Positions 23,479 to 35,808 are shown, counted from the stretch's first letter. The stretch: 64,000 nt of DNA from Climacium dendroides (GCA_950106755.1 OX467082.1:27776001-27840000); one strand, 5' to 3'. Made by a program: numbers and translations. Notes: generated by a model not told the origin, from the letters alone.

Positions 23479-23879
23479 GGGAAGGTATGCAGTAGTGGAT
23501 TGCTCACTCTAGTATAAAGTGAGGTGTGTGTTTATGTGTTCTCAGTGTGATTTTTTTCATATGTATTTTGAAGTTCAGTAATAAATGTCATTGAAGTACA
23601 TTCTGGAATGTATATCCATGTTTTGTGATTTGAGAAGTTGCAAAGACATGTTTAGGATATGATATTAGAGTGTAAATTTGATTTTCTTTGTTTGGAATAC
23701 AAAATGATTTCTAATTATAGAGACTATTAGTGGAAGTCACTCATAGCAATGAAAAACATGAATGAATAATCCACCAAGTAAGCTTAGGTATCGTAGAACT
23801 GCTTTATCGCTTTTGAAATTCGTACTTCGAAATACATGTGAATACTTCTAAAAATATATAACTAAGCACAGTAACATGG

Positions 23880-24875
23880 AATATGATTCATTGTAGTCAT
23901 ATTGCGTGTCATAAAAAAATATGACTGAACGCAATCATATTGTACATCACTACAAAATGTAACTCCACTGATGAGTCATATTGTACATCACTGCAAAATA
24001 TGACTCATCCTGGTCATATTCGACATAATAATAAAATATGACTCATTGCAGTCATTTTTTAATGTTACTAAAAAATACGACTCACCAGTCATATTTCACA
24101 TCACTACAAAATATGACTGACCGCAGTCATATTTTACATCATTACAAAATATGACTCACCATAGTCATATTTCACCTCACTACAAAATATGACTGACCGT
24201 AGTCATATTCCATGTTACTGCAAAATATGACTCACCACAGTCATATTCCATTTCATCAAAAAATATGACTCAACAGTCATATTCCACATTACTGCAAAAT
24301 ATGACTCGCCGCAGTCATATTCCACATCACTGCAAAATATGACTCGCCGCAGTCATATTCCATGTTACTGCAAAATATGACTGACCACAGTCATATTCCA
24401 CGTCATCAAAAAAATGACTCATCGCAGTCATATTCCACGTCATCAAAAATATGACTCATCGCAGTCATATTCCACGTCATCCAAAAATATGACTCATCGC
24501 AGTCATATTCCACGTCATCCAAAAATATGACTCGATCCAGTCGTATTCCACGTCATCAAAAAATATGACTCGATCCAATCGTATTCCACGTAGGATTTTT
24601 TTATTTGCCCGGGCAGCCCAAATAAAAGTAAAAAATCCCCTAGGAAAGTCAAAGTATACGCCTAGTTGGCATACTATGGCTAAAAATGGGTATTTATACC
24701 CCTCGAAAAATATGACTGCCAATATGACTGATGTCTGAAGCGACTGCTTCTAAACGACTGGAGTCAGTCATATTCCGAGTCATCTACAGTGATTTCTGCG
24801 TCAATCATATTTTTCGATTTTACGACTGCTGCCAGTCATATTTTGCAGTCATAAAACACTGCTTTTGTTGTAGTG
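23880..24875. repeat. Right subterminal array of the inner CACTA: paired inverted motifs, about 43-bp unit
   Basis: More than fifteen units of the form AAAATATGACTCACC, then GCAGTCATATTCC, then a short spacer ending in (T/A)CATCACTGC. Each unit holds one motif in each orientation about 5 bp apart, so each could form a small hairpin. The left array of the same element has single direct copies instead. The last 43 bases mirror the left end. No gene. Confidence 0.85.
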
Positions 24876-25181
24876 CATCCAAGTCTTGTTTCTCCAATTG
24901 CAAATCAAGAGAAACATGACGCATTCCATATGCATATGAGGGAGAACTTCACATACAAGGCATGGACACAAATTTTAAAGATCTATAGAAACCGGACATC
25001 CTTTACAAGAAAGATGTTCTTCCTCTACAAATATTTTGAAGAACACATTGTAATGTTCTGGTCTAAGGTAGAAAAAACAACTAATAGCTGTATATTTCAT
25101 TTGAGTACCTATATGGGACAAACATAGTATTGTAAAGCTAGCCTCCTTTGATGTTGGTTGTGAGAATAGTATCACACCATT
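24876..25181. other. Outer element sequence between inner CACTA and TNPA-like stop codon
   Basis: Begins with the CAT duplication. It would be the 3' untranslated and subterminal side of the outer TNPA-like gene. Short open frames exist on both strands but none is supported. Confidence 0.4.
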
Positions 25182-28100
25182 TCACTTCTTCCGAGGGGCA
25201 TCAGCTTTCTTCGTGGTCGCTGCCTGAAACAGTGGAAGACAATTTAGAAGAGTTCAATGGAAGTTTAGACTTTTCTAAGAAAAACAAGGCTTAAAAGGAA
25301 ATCTCACTTGAAATGAGGGTGAAGAAGACAAAATTCAAAATACACAACAATTGAAAAGGTATGGTTTACTACCTTTGCTGTAGATGGGTTCGGTTTTGGA
25401 AGTCCAATTGCTTTAGGTGTTGAGGATTTAGGAAGGGGTGTGCTAGCAGATGCTTTGCTAGCATTGGCCACCGCCCTCCCTGCACTCTGCATTGGATTCG
25501 GCTTCACTGCACGCCGAGGGCGCTCTATGGACTCTGTTGGGATGTCTTCATCATTCTGAAACAGCATGAGCCATGGCAAATTAGATTTTATATTTTTTTT
25601 CTCATGATAATGTGGATGTCATTCGAGACGTCAACTCAGACATCTACTATGACATCACATACAACATGAAAATCGTAGCCATTCTATTGATCAGTCATGT
25701 AATTCTCAAGCACATCCAAGCACTATAGTGATTTCTATGTTTTCTGGCATAGAGATAAAAAAAATCAAAAAATGAGCCTATGAAAAGATTGTGACTTAAT
25801 TCAAGTTTGAGCCTTTGATGGAAGGACAAAAAACTTACATGTTGCCCTGGACTCTTGGCGGCATCAATTCCAATTGCACCCGTTGCCTCTTCTGGTGCAT
25901 CGCTAGCCACCAACGCAGAGGCATCCTCTGCTTCTTTCTTGCCCTCCACTTCTCCCTGTGCGATGTTATCCTGTTGTAGGTTTAAGCCGTGGCCGGATTC
26001 TTCTGGAAGGACTGCCTCATGGTCAGATGAGATACCATCCTCTCCCGCAGTGACATTGCCTCCAACATCTTCGGGGACATCTTCGTGGACATCAGGAATG
26101 ACGGGCGCTACAACTTCTGGAATGGCAACAGGATGCAGCATAGGTTGGAGGAAGTTCTTGGAAGCAAGCTGAAATGCATCTGCTGAACTTGAGGATAAGT
26201 TCTGCATCAACTCTTTAAACATTTCCTCCACACGCTTGTGTGATGTCGTCATGTCGTCTCCCATTTTGGCCACGCTCCCTTTCAATTCAACCATGCTACC
26301 TTCAAGGTTACTCACCCGAGCTCGCATGTCCTCGAGCTCTTGCCCAATATTTGGTTTTGCTCTACGCTTCTCCTCTTCAATTCGGGCAAATTCCTTAGCA
26401 ACTTCTGCATCTATCTCAATGTCAAATGGCCTCCTGCTGTTTAGCATGGTCTGCACACAAGGACACACGCAAGGACATCCCAAAAGTAGGTCAACGGTAA
26501 ATTTAATTGGTGTAGAGTAAAAACAAAAAAGAATATGTCAACAAAGACAACAGAGTTCATGTCAGCAAAAACAGGGCAACCTGCTATTTTGAATGTTGAA
26601 GCAAACGTCAGCGGGACCATCGAACTTGCTGGTACAAAACTAGAAATGTATCAAGTATCCACATACATGTACTGAAATGGAATGAAATGCATCAAGTATC
26701 CACACACATGTATTGAAATGGAATGAATTCATGGTCAATTGAGCGTTTTGTGTTTAGAATCGCACTCACCAAGCGAGCAACCACCTCTCTCTCAATAACC
26801 TTCAGTTGAGTTGTCGTGGAAGCCTTCCCCCTCGAAATTGACTGCATTTGGGCTGACTTTTTCTGGGTTGCCTCAGTGCCACGCGCAGCTTCGATCGTGT
26901 CCCAATAAAATTTCTTGATATCCTTGGGCCTGTCCATACCTGAAGCAATCATTTGCCCAATTCTCCATCGCATGTTAATGAGCACTTTGGTGATGAAGGG
27001 CTGAAGCCATTTCTTGCTAACTCGATTCGAATCCCCCACCATCTGCTAGTCTGAGAGAACATGTAATCAGCTTAGGACTTGCTTTACTCAACATTGAAAT
27101 TCATTCGGTGGTTGCTGTAGACAAAGGACAAAAATAGGTAAGATCATGTCATAGAAGATGTCAATTGGGACATCTGAAAAGACATATGCAAAGGAAGGTA
27201 AGAGAACTTGAAAGAATGGCATTTAGAAAATAGGGGAAGGGTAGTTCAAAGGTTCAAACCCGTGTAGAGGCGCTTGAAAAATCCCCTCCTCATTTCTTTT
27301 GGTTGTCCTTCCCATCCGGTTGTTGGATCAAGGGACTTCGCATACTTTTTGACATCCTTTTCCAAAGTGTCCCTCATAGATCCATGTGGTTGTCCTTGTA
27401 CATCTAGTTCAATTGGTTTCTTCATTGTCAAAGAGGGCACACCTCTACGTTGCTCCGTGGGATGCATAGCCTCTATGGCTTCATCGGTGTCACAGTTGAA
27501 GTCATCAGTGTTGTAGCCTTGGCTGCATAAGTGATATCAAAGTTAGCATAAAAACCTACTTCTGAAGGGAACAATATAGATCAATTCTCAAAGTTGAGGT
27601 TCAAGGTTTAGGGTTGAACAGTAAATGCCAAGTCTTGCTTTGGCAGTGGCTGACATTGCTCTTGACATCCAAAATTGTGTCCGCTGAGACATCCAATTCA
27701 GTACTGTACTGATTCATTGGTAGTATTAGAACAGTTTCTATTTGGTAGTATTAAAATAGGAGGCCAATCAAATTACACAGCCAAAACTAAAAATATTCGG
27801 AAAGAACAGACCAAAAAAGTCAAACCCTATACTGACTACCGAAACCTGTGGTGGCACCACACAACCAAGAAAAGGGCAATTGCCTTACAGACACAAGAAT
27901 CCTCAAGCATGGTAGGAGGACGTCAACTACTATACTGAAGTTCAGTTTCTTTGGCTTAGAATACATGAAAACAAATGACTATCACTAAGTACTGGAATGA
28001 ATCAAAGAACATGTCTCGTTTGACATTTTCCGTGACAACCTCCTGACATAGTAAACAGAGAGATGTCACGCTTGACGTCTACTTTGACATCACATTGGAT

Positions 28101-28566
28101 GCGCGTCACACGGGACGTCAGAAATGACGTCTGAGAAAACGCATACCTGTTATAGAAAATGTCACCGCTGACACCCAACACACCTGCAACTGTCTTGCAT
28201 CACGACTTCCAATAATTTCAAACAAAAAGTTATAACGTGGTTTGCTTACTTCCACGACTGCTCGTGTTCAGCCATGCCAACGCTGTGTTCTAAGCCGCCA
28301 AATACTTCAAGCTCCTGCTCCGTCCCAGCATCCATCTCCTCCTCCTCTTTTGGCTCCGATAGAATTGAAGAAACCCTGGTTCGTTTCGTTGGCGGCTGCC
28401 GGATCTCCTTCCCCCGTGAACTGGCTCCTAGATCCTCCCGCGCCTTCATCCACCGCTCCCCTTCAGCGCGCATCCGCATGACTGGGGCGGTTGCTTCGGA
28501 ACCGGAACCCTGGAAGTCGGCAGGCGGCTCCCCCCTCCGCTTTCCCGATTGCCTTGGCCGCGTCAT
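25182..28566 (-). CDS. Outer TNPA-like gene (Transposase_24-type with coiled coil), six exons, apparently open
   Basis: Exons on the minus strand, read by eye: 28566-28250 (ATG, MTRPRQSGKRRGEPP; basic then acidic), 27522-about 27257, about 27040-26770, 26450-25839, 25555-25373 and 25223-25182 (TKKADAPRKK, stop TGA). Most junctions show CAG acceptors and GTAAG or GTGAG donors; the join of exons 2 and 3 is uncertain. Exons 2 and 3 carry the plant Transposase_24 layout: IELDVQGQPHGSMRD, then RVSKKWLQPFITKVLINMRW, then KKFYWDTIEAARGTEATQKK and SRGKASTTTQ. Exon 4 has a coiled coil (IEEEKRRAKPN through VEEMFKELMQNL) and an acidic, proline-rich tail. No in-frame stop was seen, unlike the TNP2 copies. 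It is transcribed toward the left end of the element. Confidence 0.65.
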
Positions 28567-30199
28567 GTTGCCAGGGGGGTCTCGCCAATGTACAAAAAAC
28601 TCACCGTCCTGTTACAAGAACCCCAAGGCACAAGTCAATTGAGCCAAGACCTAGAAAATCAAACCTCCACCAAACACCAACCGCTACAAAGTTTAAAGGT
28701 TCACCAATCGGAAATGTTGCCCTCCTCCACTGATTTGGACGTACCCTGCCGCAATTTCCCTCGTAATCAAATGATCATTGACAACCACCAAGAAATTGAC
28801 GAATCAAACAAACAAATTGCGATACTTCCGAATATTGCAAAGGCAGTTGGAGCTGGAGAGGAGGTCGCATACTACAGCAAATTCAAGACGAGGACATCAT
28901 AGAGGACAGGGGAGAAACAACGACAAGACGGCGGGCTTAAAGCTACCACGGTGGCCTATACCCGGGATCCGACCCTATAGCCGGGGTCAGGCGCACCTTA
29001 ACACCGCGGCAGGTGGGCGCAGGGAAGCTCCGGGTCCAATCTCGTTGCTGGCTTGGATCTTGGTGGGGGAATTGAAAATTTCAATCTTCACATCAGAAAT
29101 TAAAGAAAGGAGGCGGCGCTTCACGAACCATGGAGGCAGGTGCCGCTTCTGAAACGGGAGCTACTGCTCCGACTGCTGCTGCTTGTCGCCCGTCATCGCC
29201 TTTGGACAAGCGCATGCTCCTTCGACTCCCTGCTTCCGCTGGCTTTTTCAAAATCGAGCGCGGGGGAGTACTTCTCATTGCGTGCGAGATGAAATTTGTC
29301 AAAACTATTGCAGCATCCGAGTCAGATTGAGTAGGAGTTGGTGCCTCCGCAAACTATACAACCCTAGTGTGGCTGCGAAGTCCAGGGAGAATTGCCATTC
29401 CGGTTAGTGATACAACGTAGCTCTAATAATTGAAATCTTGAAGGCAAATGAGGTCTGCAGCGTCCATCAACTGTTCTATGGAGTCTACTGTTTGCCTTTC
29501 TTTTTGCCAAATCCACGTGAGACACGTACAGAAGAAGCTATCATGATGGATTGACTTGGTCCGTACTGTAAACCGTCATCTTGGATGTCACGGCAGACAT
29601 CAGTCGTGACATGTACTTTGCAATTTTCATGTTTTCTAGTAAAACCACATGCATGATAGAGAAATTTCAATACATAGACCCTAAGAAATTTTTCTCACTT
29701 CGAGAATTAGCTGACCAGAATTTCTAGTCATATAATAGGTGGAGGTATACATGTCAATTAGAGCTTGCAAAGGCATTAATGATACAAATGGACAAGGAAG
29801 CTTGGCATGACTCCCCTTAGTTTGCGTCGTTCCTCATTTCCAAAGACTGGAGAACACCACAGAAAATTTTGGAATCCTGCTAAGCATGTTTGGTATACAA
29901 ACAACACTTGAACAATAAGGCTTTCACTCTATGATCCTCGTCTGCAGAGACATCTACTATCATGTCACTGATAATCTAAAATGCTGTGGAGGATGTCAAA
30001 GAAGACGTCTTTCATGACAATATTATCATGTCACTAAAAATATAGAATGTTGTGGAGGATGTCAGAGAAGACGTCTTTCATGACAATATGTTTGCATAGC
30101 AAGTATTAACAAGTATGATGTCTTCATGCAGGAGCTCTGCCACCCAAGTGAAAATTGTTCAAATGAATTGTGTATACATGCAGTAGCTCTACAGTGCCC
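28567..30199. other. Divergent promoter region between outer TNPA-like and TNP2 genes
   Basis: No gene supported. It holds GATGTC and GACGTC words, including a near-exact duplicated block at 29994-30031 and 30053-30090 (GTGGAGGATGTCA.AGAAGACGTC, then TTTCATGACAAT). Similar words occur in the TNPA-like introns at 28060-28130. They match the element's TGACGT-type terminal motif. The stretch must contain both transcription starts; no clear TATA box was chosen. Small frames at 29093-29330 are not supported. Confidence 0.45.
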
Positions 30200-31990
30200 A
30201 TGGCCTACCGTACCAATGTAGATGCACGTCGACGTCAAACCACCATACGAATTACGGATGATGGTCGCACACTATGCCACATTCCTATAGGTGACTTGAT
30301 ATTGCAAACGGAGTTGCGAGTGGCCACTGAGAACAACATACGCTCTTACAGGTGTCCTTGTAGAGATTGCAAGGGCTCATGTCGAAAAAGTATTGAAGTT
30401 ATTCAACGACACCATGCAACGGTGGGTCGGGATCCCTTCATCAAAGAATCCATCCTTGGGGGAGACCCCCCGGATGGCTACCCCTCTCGAGGTTTATGGG
30501 TGGAGGATGTTGCTTTTGACGATGATGTTCGAGAAGGTGTTGGTTCAGATGAGGCACCTGACATAGGCAACATTCATGCAGATGTTGGAAATGATATGCA
30601 AGAAGACGTTCCTCCTCCTTTGGATGAATATCATGAGGTCCAACGTCAGGTGATGGAGGCCTTTGATAGGGGGGATGCGTTGCACGAGGAGTTTGGGCCT
30701 ATGCAAGAAGGGGTTGATGAGGATGACATTGCTGCGGCCACAATAGATGGCTTGGACGAATTGTACCAAGAAGCAACCACAGCCATCTTTCTAGGTTCAA
30801 AGACAAGCATTGTTTCGGCCACTATTATCCTAATGAACATGTGCAATGTCTTCCATGTGAGCAACAAATTTACTGATGAGTTGTTCCGCTTCCTTCATGT
30901 GGATTTGTTGCCATCGGGGAACAAGTTGCCTGGCAACCACTATGAGGCACGCCGAAGCATTCGCCGCCTAGGCTTGAGTTACAACAATGTTCACGCATGC
31001 CCTAATGGATGTGTACTTTTTGAAGATGAATATGCCAGCCTAAACACTTGCCCTAAGTGTGGCCAAGGTCATTGGATTTTTGGGACAGACAAAGTTCTGT
31101 CCAAGGTCATTCGGCATTTTCCTTTAATTCCTAGACTTAAACGCATGTGGAGGTCATCTGAGATAGCACGCATGCTGACAGGCTATAAAAAACATGTCAG
31201 CAATGACGGCATCATGCGCTCAGTTGTGGACAGCCCTGCATGGAAACATATTGATACAGACATCGCTTTTGGCAACTTTGGTTCTGAGATTCGCAACCTC
31301 CGTCTAGGTTTGGCCTTAGACGGTGTCAATCCTTTCAAGTTGAACAACACAAATTGGTCTACATGGCCTGTGCTAATCTTGATTTACAACCTGGAGCCAT
31401 GGTTTGTCACCAAGAAATTCTTCATCTCTTTGTGCATTTTGATTTCAGGGAAGAAGTCACCTACTTCTAACAATATAGACGTCTTCATGCGCCCCCTACT
31501 AAATGAGTTGCATGAATTGTGGCATGGTGTTGGAGCCCAAGATTTCTCCCAACCCATAGGAAGTCGAAGTTTTACATTGCGCGCATTGCTGTTCTGGACA
31601 ATCTCAGATTTCCCAGCTTTAGGGTTGATTTCAAGACTTTGTTGCAAGGGCTATAGGGGCTGCCCTTCTTGTGGACCAGATACAGATTCACGCATAGCAA
31701 AGACAGGTGATGTGCTCCATAATGGACGCACAAGGGGTTCGAAGATTGTATATGGTGGAGCCCGTCGTTATTTACCTCACAACCACCCTTATCGACGGAA
31801 TAGAAGATTTAATGGCAAGGTGGAGCACCGTTGCGTGCCAAGGATCATGTCGGGGTAAGATGTCATTCGCTATGCGGCATGGCGACAATCATACTTGGAT
31901 ATGGGCGGAAAAGAGAATGGACCTGATGATCCAGTGCATACAACTGGGGTGAAGCGTTTGAGTGCTTTCTATGAGTTTGATTATTGGAAG
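30200..31990 (+). pseudogene. Outer TNP2, first exon: associated domain plus Transposase_21 region
   Basis: ATG at 30200 lies in a good context (GCCCATGGCC). The N-terminus has SYRCPCRDCKGS, then RHHATVGRDPFI, the transposase-associated domain. An acidic region follows, then LGLSYNNVHACPNGCVLF, a CPKC pair, RHFPLIPRLKRMW, and the Transposase_21 core LRLGLALDGVNPF, STWPVLILIYNLEPW, NIDVFMRPLLNELHELW, WTISDFPALGLIS and KGYRGCPSCG. TAA at 31856-31858 interrupts the frame. The homologous sequence continues (DPVHTTGVKR, then FDYWK) to donor GTAAAA at 31991. This matches the inner copy exon for exon except that here the associated domain is not split off. Confidence 0.88.
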
Positions 31991-32030
31991 GTAAAACATA
32001 AAGTCTCTGACATGTTTTGTACGCTGAGGA

Positions 32031-35000
32031 TGTCGTACGCGCAGTTAGCCGTAAGTATCCTTACAACGACAAATGGTTGTAAGATGACACGAATTATCGT
32101 TCCAGGGAACTTCTAGTAAGATATCGATTGAGTTAGAAGTATCCGGATTGTGACTACTCACTTAATCTCCCTTGTTTCACTTCACTACCTTATTCCAGAA
32201 ACTTAGTACATTCCGGATTCCGTTCCGGATCCGGACACACCCGGATCTAAGTTCCGTCTCTCTTCCGTCGCTGGTTTTTGTTGCCTCTGTTTTACCCTCA
32301 GAGGGTCCGCCCTTGATCTAGAAAGGGGTGGGGACTCACCACTTGTACAATTATTCTCTTTGTACTCTAAATCTACTAAACAACACACCCAAGACAACAC
32401 AGTTGTAGGAGGAGGGAGGAGTATTTTCTCACAGTTGCCGGATTGGCCGATCCGGAATCAAGTCACACAGAGCACTTTTCACACCTCATTTACTACAACA
32501 ACGGATCAGAACTTATAGACCCAAAGGAATAGAATCTCAAGGAGAAGACAATTTACCAAGGGGGAGGTTGGTAGACTTTCCGAAGTAGCAGGAGATCCTT
32601 TCCCTTGGCGGTTGCTTAACTCCGCACAGAACCCTCCTGGTTCCGGACTCGCACGGACCTCTACCCTCTATTCCGGATTGCCGTTCCGGCAGTTTAAAAG
32701 CATGTTGCACTTGCACTCCCTTACTTAGCTTTGCATTCCTTCTCACTAGCTCCACCCCCAGATGATCCGTAGCTCAAGATCCGGATTCCTTCTCTCCCTC
32801 CCTTCTCTTTCTCCAGTGCTAGATCATACACCCATGCATACACCCAACCCAAAAAGACCCTGTCTAAGCAAAAGTGCAACTAAAGGTATCCTGACTGACT
32901 TAGATTTAAGAAAATAAAATTGTAATACATACGTGAAAGCACTAAAATCCAATGGAGTAGGATGGAATGGAATGGCAGACAACTAACTTGCCTGCTCTTA
33001 AAATACTAACACAAAAACCCAAAGTCAACTCCTAAAAGCCTGAAAAGGAAACCCGGAAATCCAGGTCACCAATCCCTGAACCTCCCGAAATATCCGGAAA
33101 GATTACTAACAGCCGTCCGAGATAACCGGATTTCCTTACTATCCGCCTAAAATTCCGGAAACCGGGTCCAAGCTTGGAACCCCATTCCGGATCCTATACT
33201 TCTTCTCCTACCAATCCTAATGTCTTGGCTTCCGTCCTTTCTTTGAACAATTCCCTACTTGGCTCGTAGGCGTCCCCTTCGTGTTCTTGGCTGGCGTAGT
33301 TTTTGCTGTGGCTCGAGTCTGGATATGGCGCATTGCTGGAGACGGATCGTTGTCGCCTTCGGTTCCGGAAGTGGAGTGGGCACTCTCCTCGTCAGAATCT
33401 TCAATAACTTGGACTTCCTTCTCCTTCTCTGGTGTTGTATCCTCCAATGTCGCGGGTTCGCTTCCTTTCCCCGGCGTGGTCTCTTGCATGTGCACAAATC
33501 CTTTCAGATTAGTCCGAGCCGGATTGGTCATCCCATCGATCCGGTTGATGAGATCTCCCCTAACCTGCTGTCCCGGAACCTTGAATGATCCGGTCATCAA
33601 ATTTGGCATTGTTTGTGCCTTGGGAACTTCCGGAGTTGAAAACTTAGATGGCACCGGAACCGTTTCCGCGCTAGACTCCGGTTCCGGTTCCGAGGCTGGC
33701 CTCAGATTCAACTCCGTCATCCGTATTTTACTGGCGGAAGGCTCGGCTGGTGTGAGTATCCCCCTCAGGCCCTCCATCCGGGTTGCCTGATCCGCCACTG
33801 GCTTCCTTGGGGTACTTGCGACAAAAGGAAGTTCCGGAAAGGTGGAGAAATCCATCGCATGGTTTGGGTCGATGGCCGCCAGCAACTTCTGGATCTCCTT
33901 GAAAACTCGCTCTATTCTCGTGGTGAAGTCTACGAGGATGGTAACTACCTTGGTTCCGGTAATGTGGCCTTCTGATATCATCTTCAAGTCAAACAAGGCA
34001 GCTTTCGTGATGATGTCGGCTTTGATGTTGACTGCTCCGGTTAGATTCTTGACCAGAACGAGAGCCTCCTTCTCTTTCTCCTTCGCAGCTACCATTTCCC
34101 CTTCCACCCAATTCACCCGGGTCTGGAGTAGGTTCCGTTCCGCCTCCAACTCCTGGATCCGCTCATCTCTCTTCTTCAGATCCTCCAGCTTGGGCAGTCG
34201 CTTGACAGCTTCCACGATCTGATCCGGATCCACCTTCAATACTTCCGCGGTATCTATCACCAAATCCGACAACCCATCGTGAAGTACCTTGGCTTCACGT
34301 ATCCACTCGAGCCCCGCATTGAAAAATGCGGATTCTGTTTCTATCTCAAGTCCCTTGCTGGACTCCCCCCTCTCCATTGTCGGTGGCTTGATTCTTAACC
34401 CCGGATCGGTTGACTTCTTCTTCTTGGTCCTTGGGTCGGTCAGACGTTCCTCAGGAAGTTCCTCCGGTTCAGACTCAACCGGATCCTCTGCTTCCTCCCC
34501 GGAAAGTCCGTATGACAAGAGCGTCTTTCCGGTGTCATACTGAATTATTTCCACTGCACTCAAAAGTTCCTATTGATGGTACAGATGAAACAAATACGTG
34601 CTAACTGGACTCGCCTTAGCTCTTGTCACGTGATCCGCTAATTTAGCCACTATCTCGGCTATGACCCTACCCCAGTGCACTATCCGGTTCTCTATAGCCC
34701 CAAAGATAGTATTGGCTACCATAATGGTAACCCGTGTTGGCTTTTCCGGATATAAGATCGGAATCAGAAACTCTAGGATCCGCCTATGTCTCTCGTCCTT
34801 ACACTCGTTGATAGCAAATCCGTCCTTAGGGTTTGTAGTCCCGGTGAACTTCCCGGATACAAAACGGTCCGTCCTCGATGCTAAACCGTTTCCACTCTTC
34901 CGGAACTGATAAACATCCGCCCAGATGTCCTCGGTCCACGCGATTGGTCGTCCTCTCAAAGTAAGCTCATACTGATTCGGAACACCGTGAAGTAGCTCTT

Positions 35001-35592
35001 GAATCATCTCCTCACTCTTGAGATTCCACGGTCGGTGTAGTAAACTGACACATCCTAACCTAGTCAAGTCCTCCTCTAACTGTTTGTGTAGTTCCAGGCT
35101 ATCTGGAATGGCCGGAGAGATAACCCGGGCAGATACCGCTATCTTCCGTACTGGTCCGGATGCCATAAGATCTAAGTGAGAACGAAGGGAAAGTAGTTCT
35201 ACCTCAGTCGCTAACTCACCACTCTTTCTCTCAACTACTCACACAAACAGTCTCGGGTACATAGAACAGAAAAGTGAAGAGGAAACCCTAGGAAGATGGC
35301 TTAAGTACTAAACTGTCTCTCTATGGTCTTAAGGACAACGGCTACAGGTCCGTTGTCTCAACGGTATCCTACTTCCGTAGCTACGGGACCTATATGGTAG
35401 GTTCCTGTGTTCCGAATGAGTCCGGATTCCGGATCCGGATAAGTTCCGGTTATGTGTGGTGCCAGAACGCTTATTTCCTAATTCAAGTTATCTGGTCCAA
35501 AAATCACACTCTAACTATAATTTTTTTTTTTTTTTTTTTTTCGCACCTATTTCTGGCATTATTGATCCGTTTCCGGATTCCGGATTCCCACA
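32031..35592 (-). mobile_element. Gag-like retroelement copy 2, complete, inserted in the outer TNP2 intron
   Basis: 3562 bp. On the coding (minus) strand it begins TGTGGGAATCCGG and ends GCGTACGACA. GAGGA occurs at 32026-32030 and again at 35593-35597, a 5-bp target duplication, with TG...CA ends as retroviral-type integrases produce. It contains one gag-like frame and no polymerase, protease or integrase motif. I could not find long terminal repeats by eye, although CCGGA words recur throughout. A run of about 23 T lies at 35519-35541. It sits in the intron between transposase exons ending 31990 and starting 35809, so splicing could in principle remove it. Confidence 0.75.
33217..35166 (-). 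pseudogene. Gag-like protein, copy 2 (one in-frame stop)
   Basis: Best-preserved of three copies, about 650 codons. ATG at 35166 (MASGPVRKIAVSARV). A single TAG at 34570-34572 separates two parts of the same frame. The N-terminal 200 residues form the conserved block seen in all copies: RLGCVSLLHRPWNL, GKFTGTTNPKDGF, LEFLIPILYPEKPTR and PVSTYLFHLYHQ. The C-terminal half has an acidic and lysine-rich linker, a coiled coil (EDLKKRDERIQELEAERNLL and on to NWVEGEMVAAKEKEKEA) and a serine- and proline-rich tail ending KKGRKPRH. It looks like a capsid-type or nucleic-acid-binding protein, which is inference; there is no CCHC zinc knuckle. Confidence 0.65.
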
Positions 35593-35808
35593 GAGGACGT
35601 CAAGGTAGACGACGCATGCAACAAGTGTAGACATGCACATGTTGTATGTGGCATGTCTAATCTAGTATGATGTCACAGAGATTGCTGGAATGGACGTCAT
35701 TGGAGGCTACTGTTTGGACATGAGCATTTGAATTGTAAGTTTAGGTTGCTTTGTAATGTAAGTTCACTAACAAATGTTTGCGTTGAATTATTGCGTCTGT
35801 GATTGCAG

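Larger units (their letters stand above)
4524..24875. mobile_element. Inner CACTA transposon, 20.35 kb, complete end to end
   Basis: The left end reads CACTATAACAATGGCAG, then GGTTTTATGACTGC. The right end, read inverted from 24875, reads CACTACAACAAAAGCAG, then TGTTTTATGACTGC. About 39 of the first 43 positions agree. CAT flanks both ends. It contains a TNP2 gene on the minus strand (10986-5698) with a SET-domain ORF in its first intron, a RAD5A-like fragment (13866-14426), and a TNPA-like gene on the plus strand (16767-23478) carrying an FCP1-like domain. The CAGTCAT motif is arrayed at both ends and inside. It lies about 300 bp beyond the stop codon of the outer element's TNPA-like gene. 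Confidence 0.88.

Noticed and set aside
23880..24875. CRISPR-like spacing of short repeats
   Set aside because: Repeats are imperfect, palindromic and part of a eukaryotic CACTA end; spacers are not unique sequences and no cas genes exist.
25855..26520. Plus-strand frames opposite the outer TNPA-like gene
   Set aside because: The minus-strand exons have splice sites, a coiled coil and family resemblance; the plus frames have none.
28242..29407. Several overlapping plus-strand frames in the GC-richer stretch
   Set aside because: They overlap the outer TNPA-like first exon and the promoter region, and no family or splice evidence supports them.
33281..34543. Plus-strand frames of 84-169 codons opposite gag-like copy 2
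   Set aside because: Antisense shadows of the minus-strand frame; composition follows its codons.
35458..35471. TGGTGCCAGAAC as a tRNA primer-binding site of gag-like copy 2
   Set aside because: It is on the strand opposite to the gag-like frame and does not lie next to a recognisable terminal repeat.
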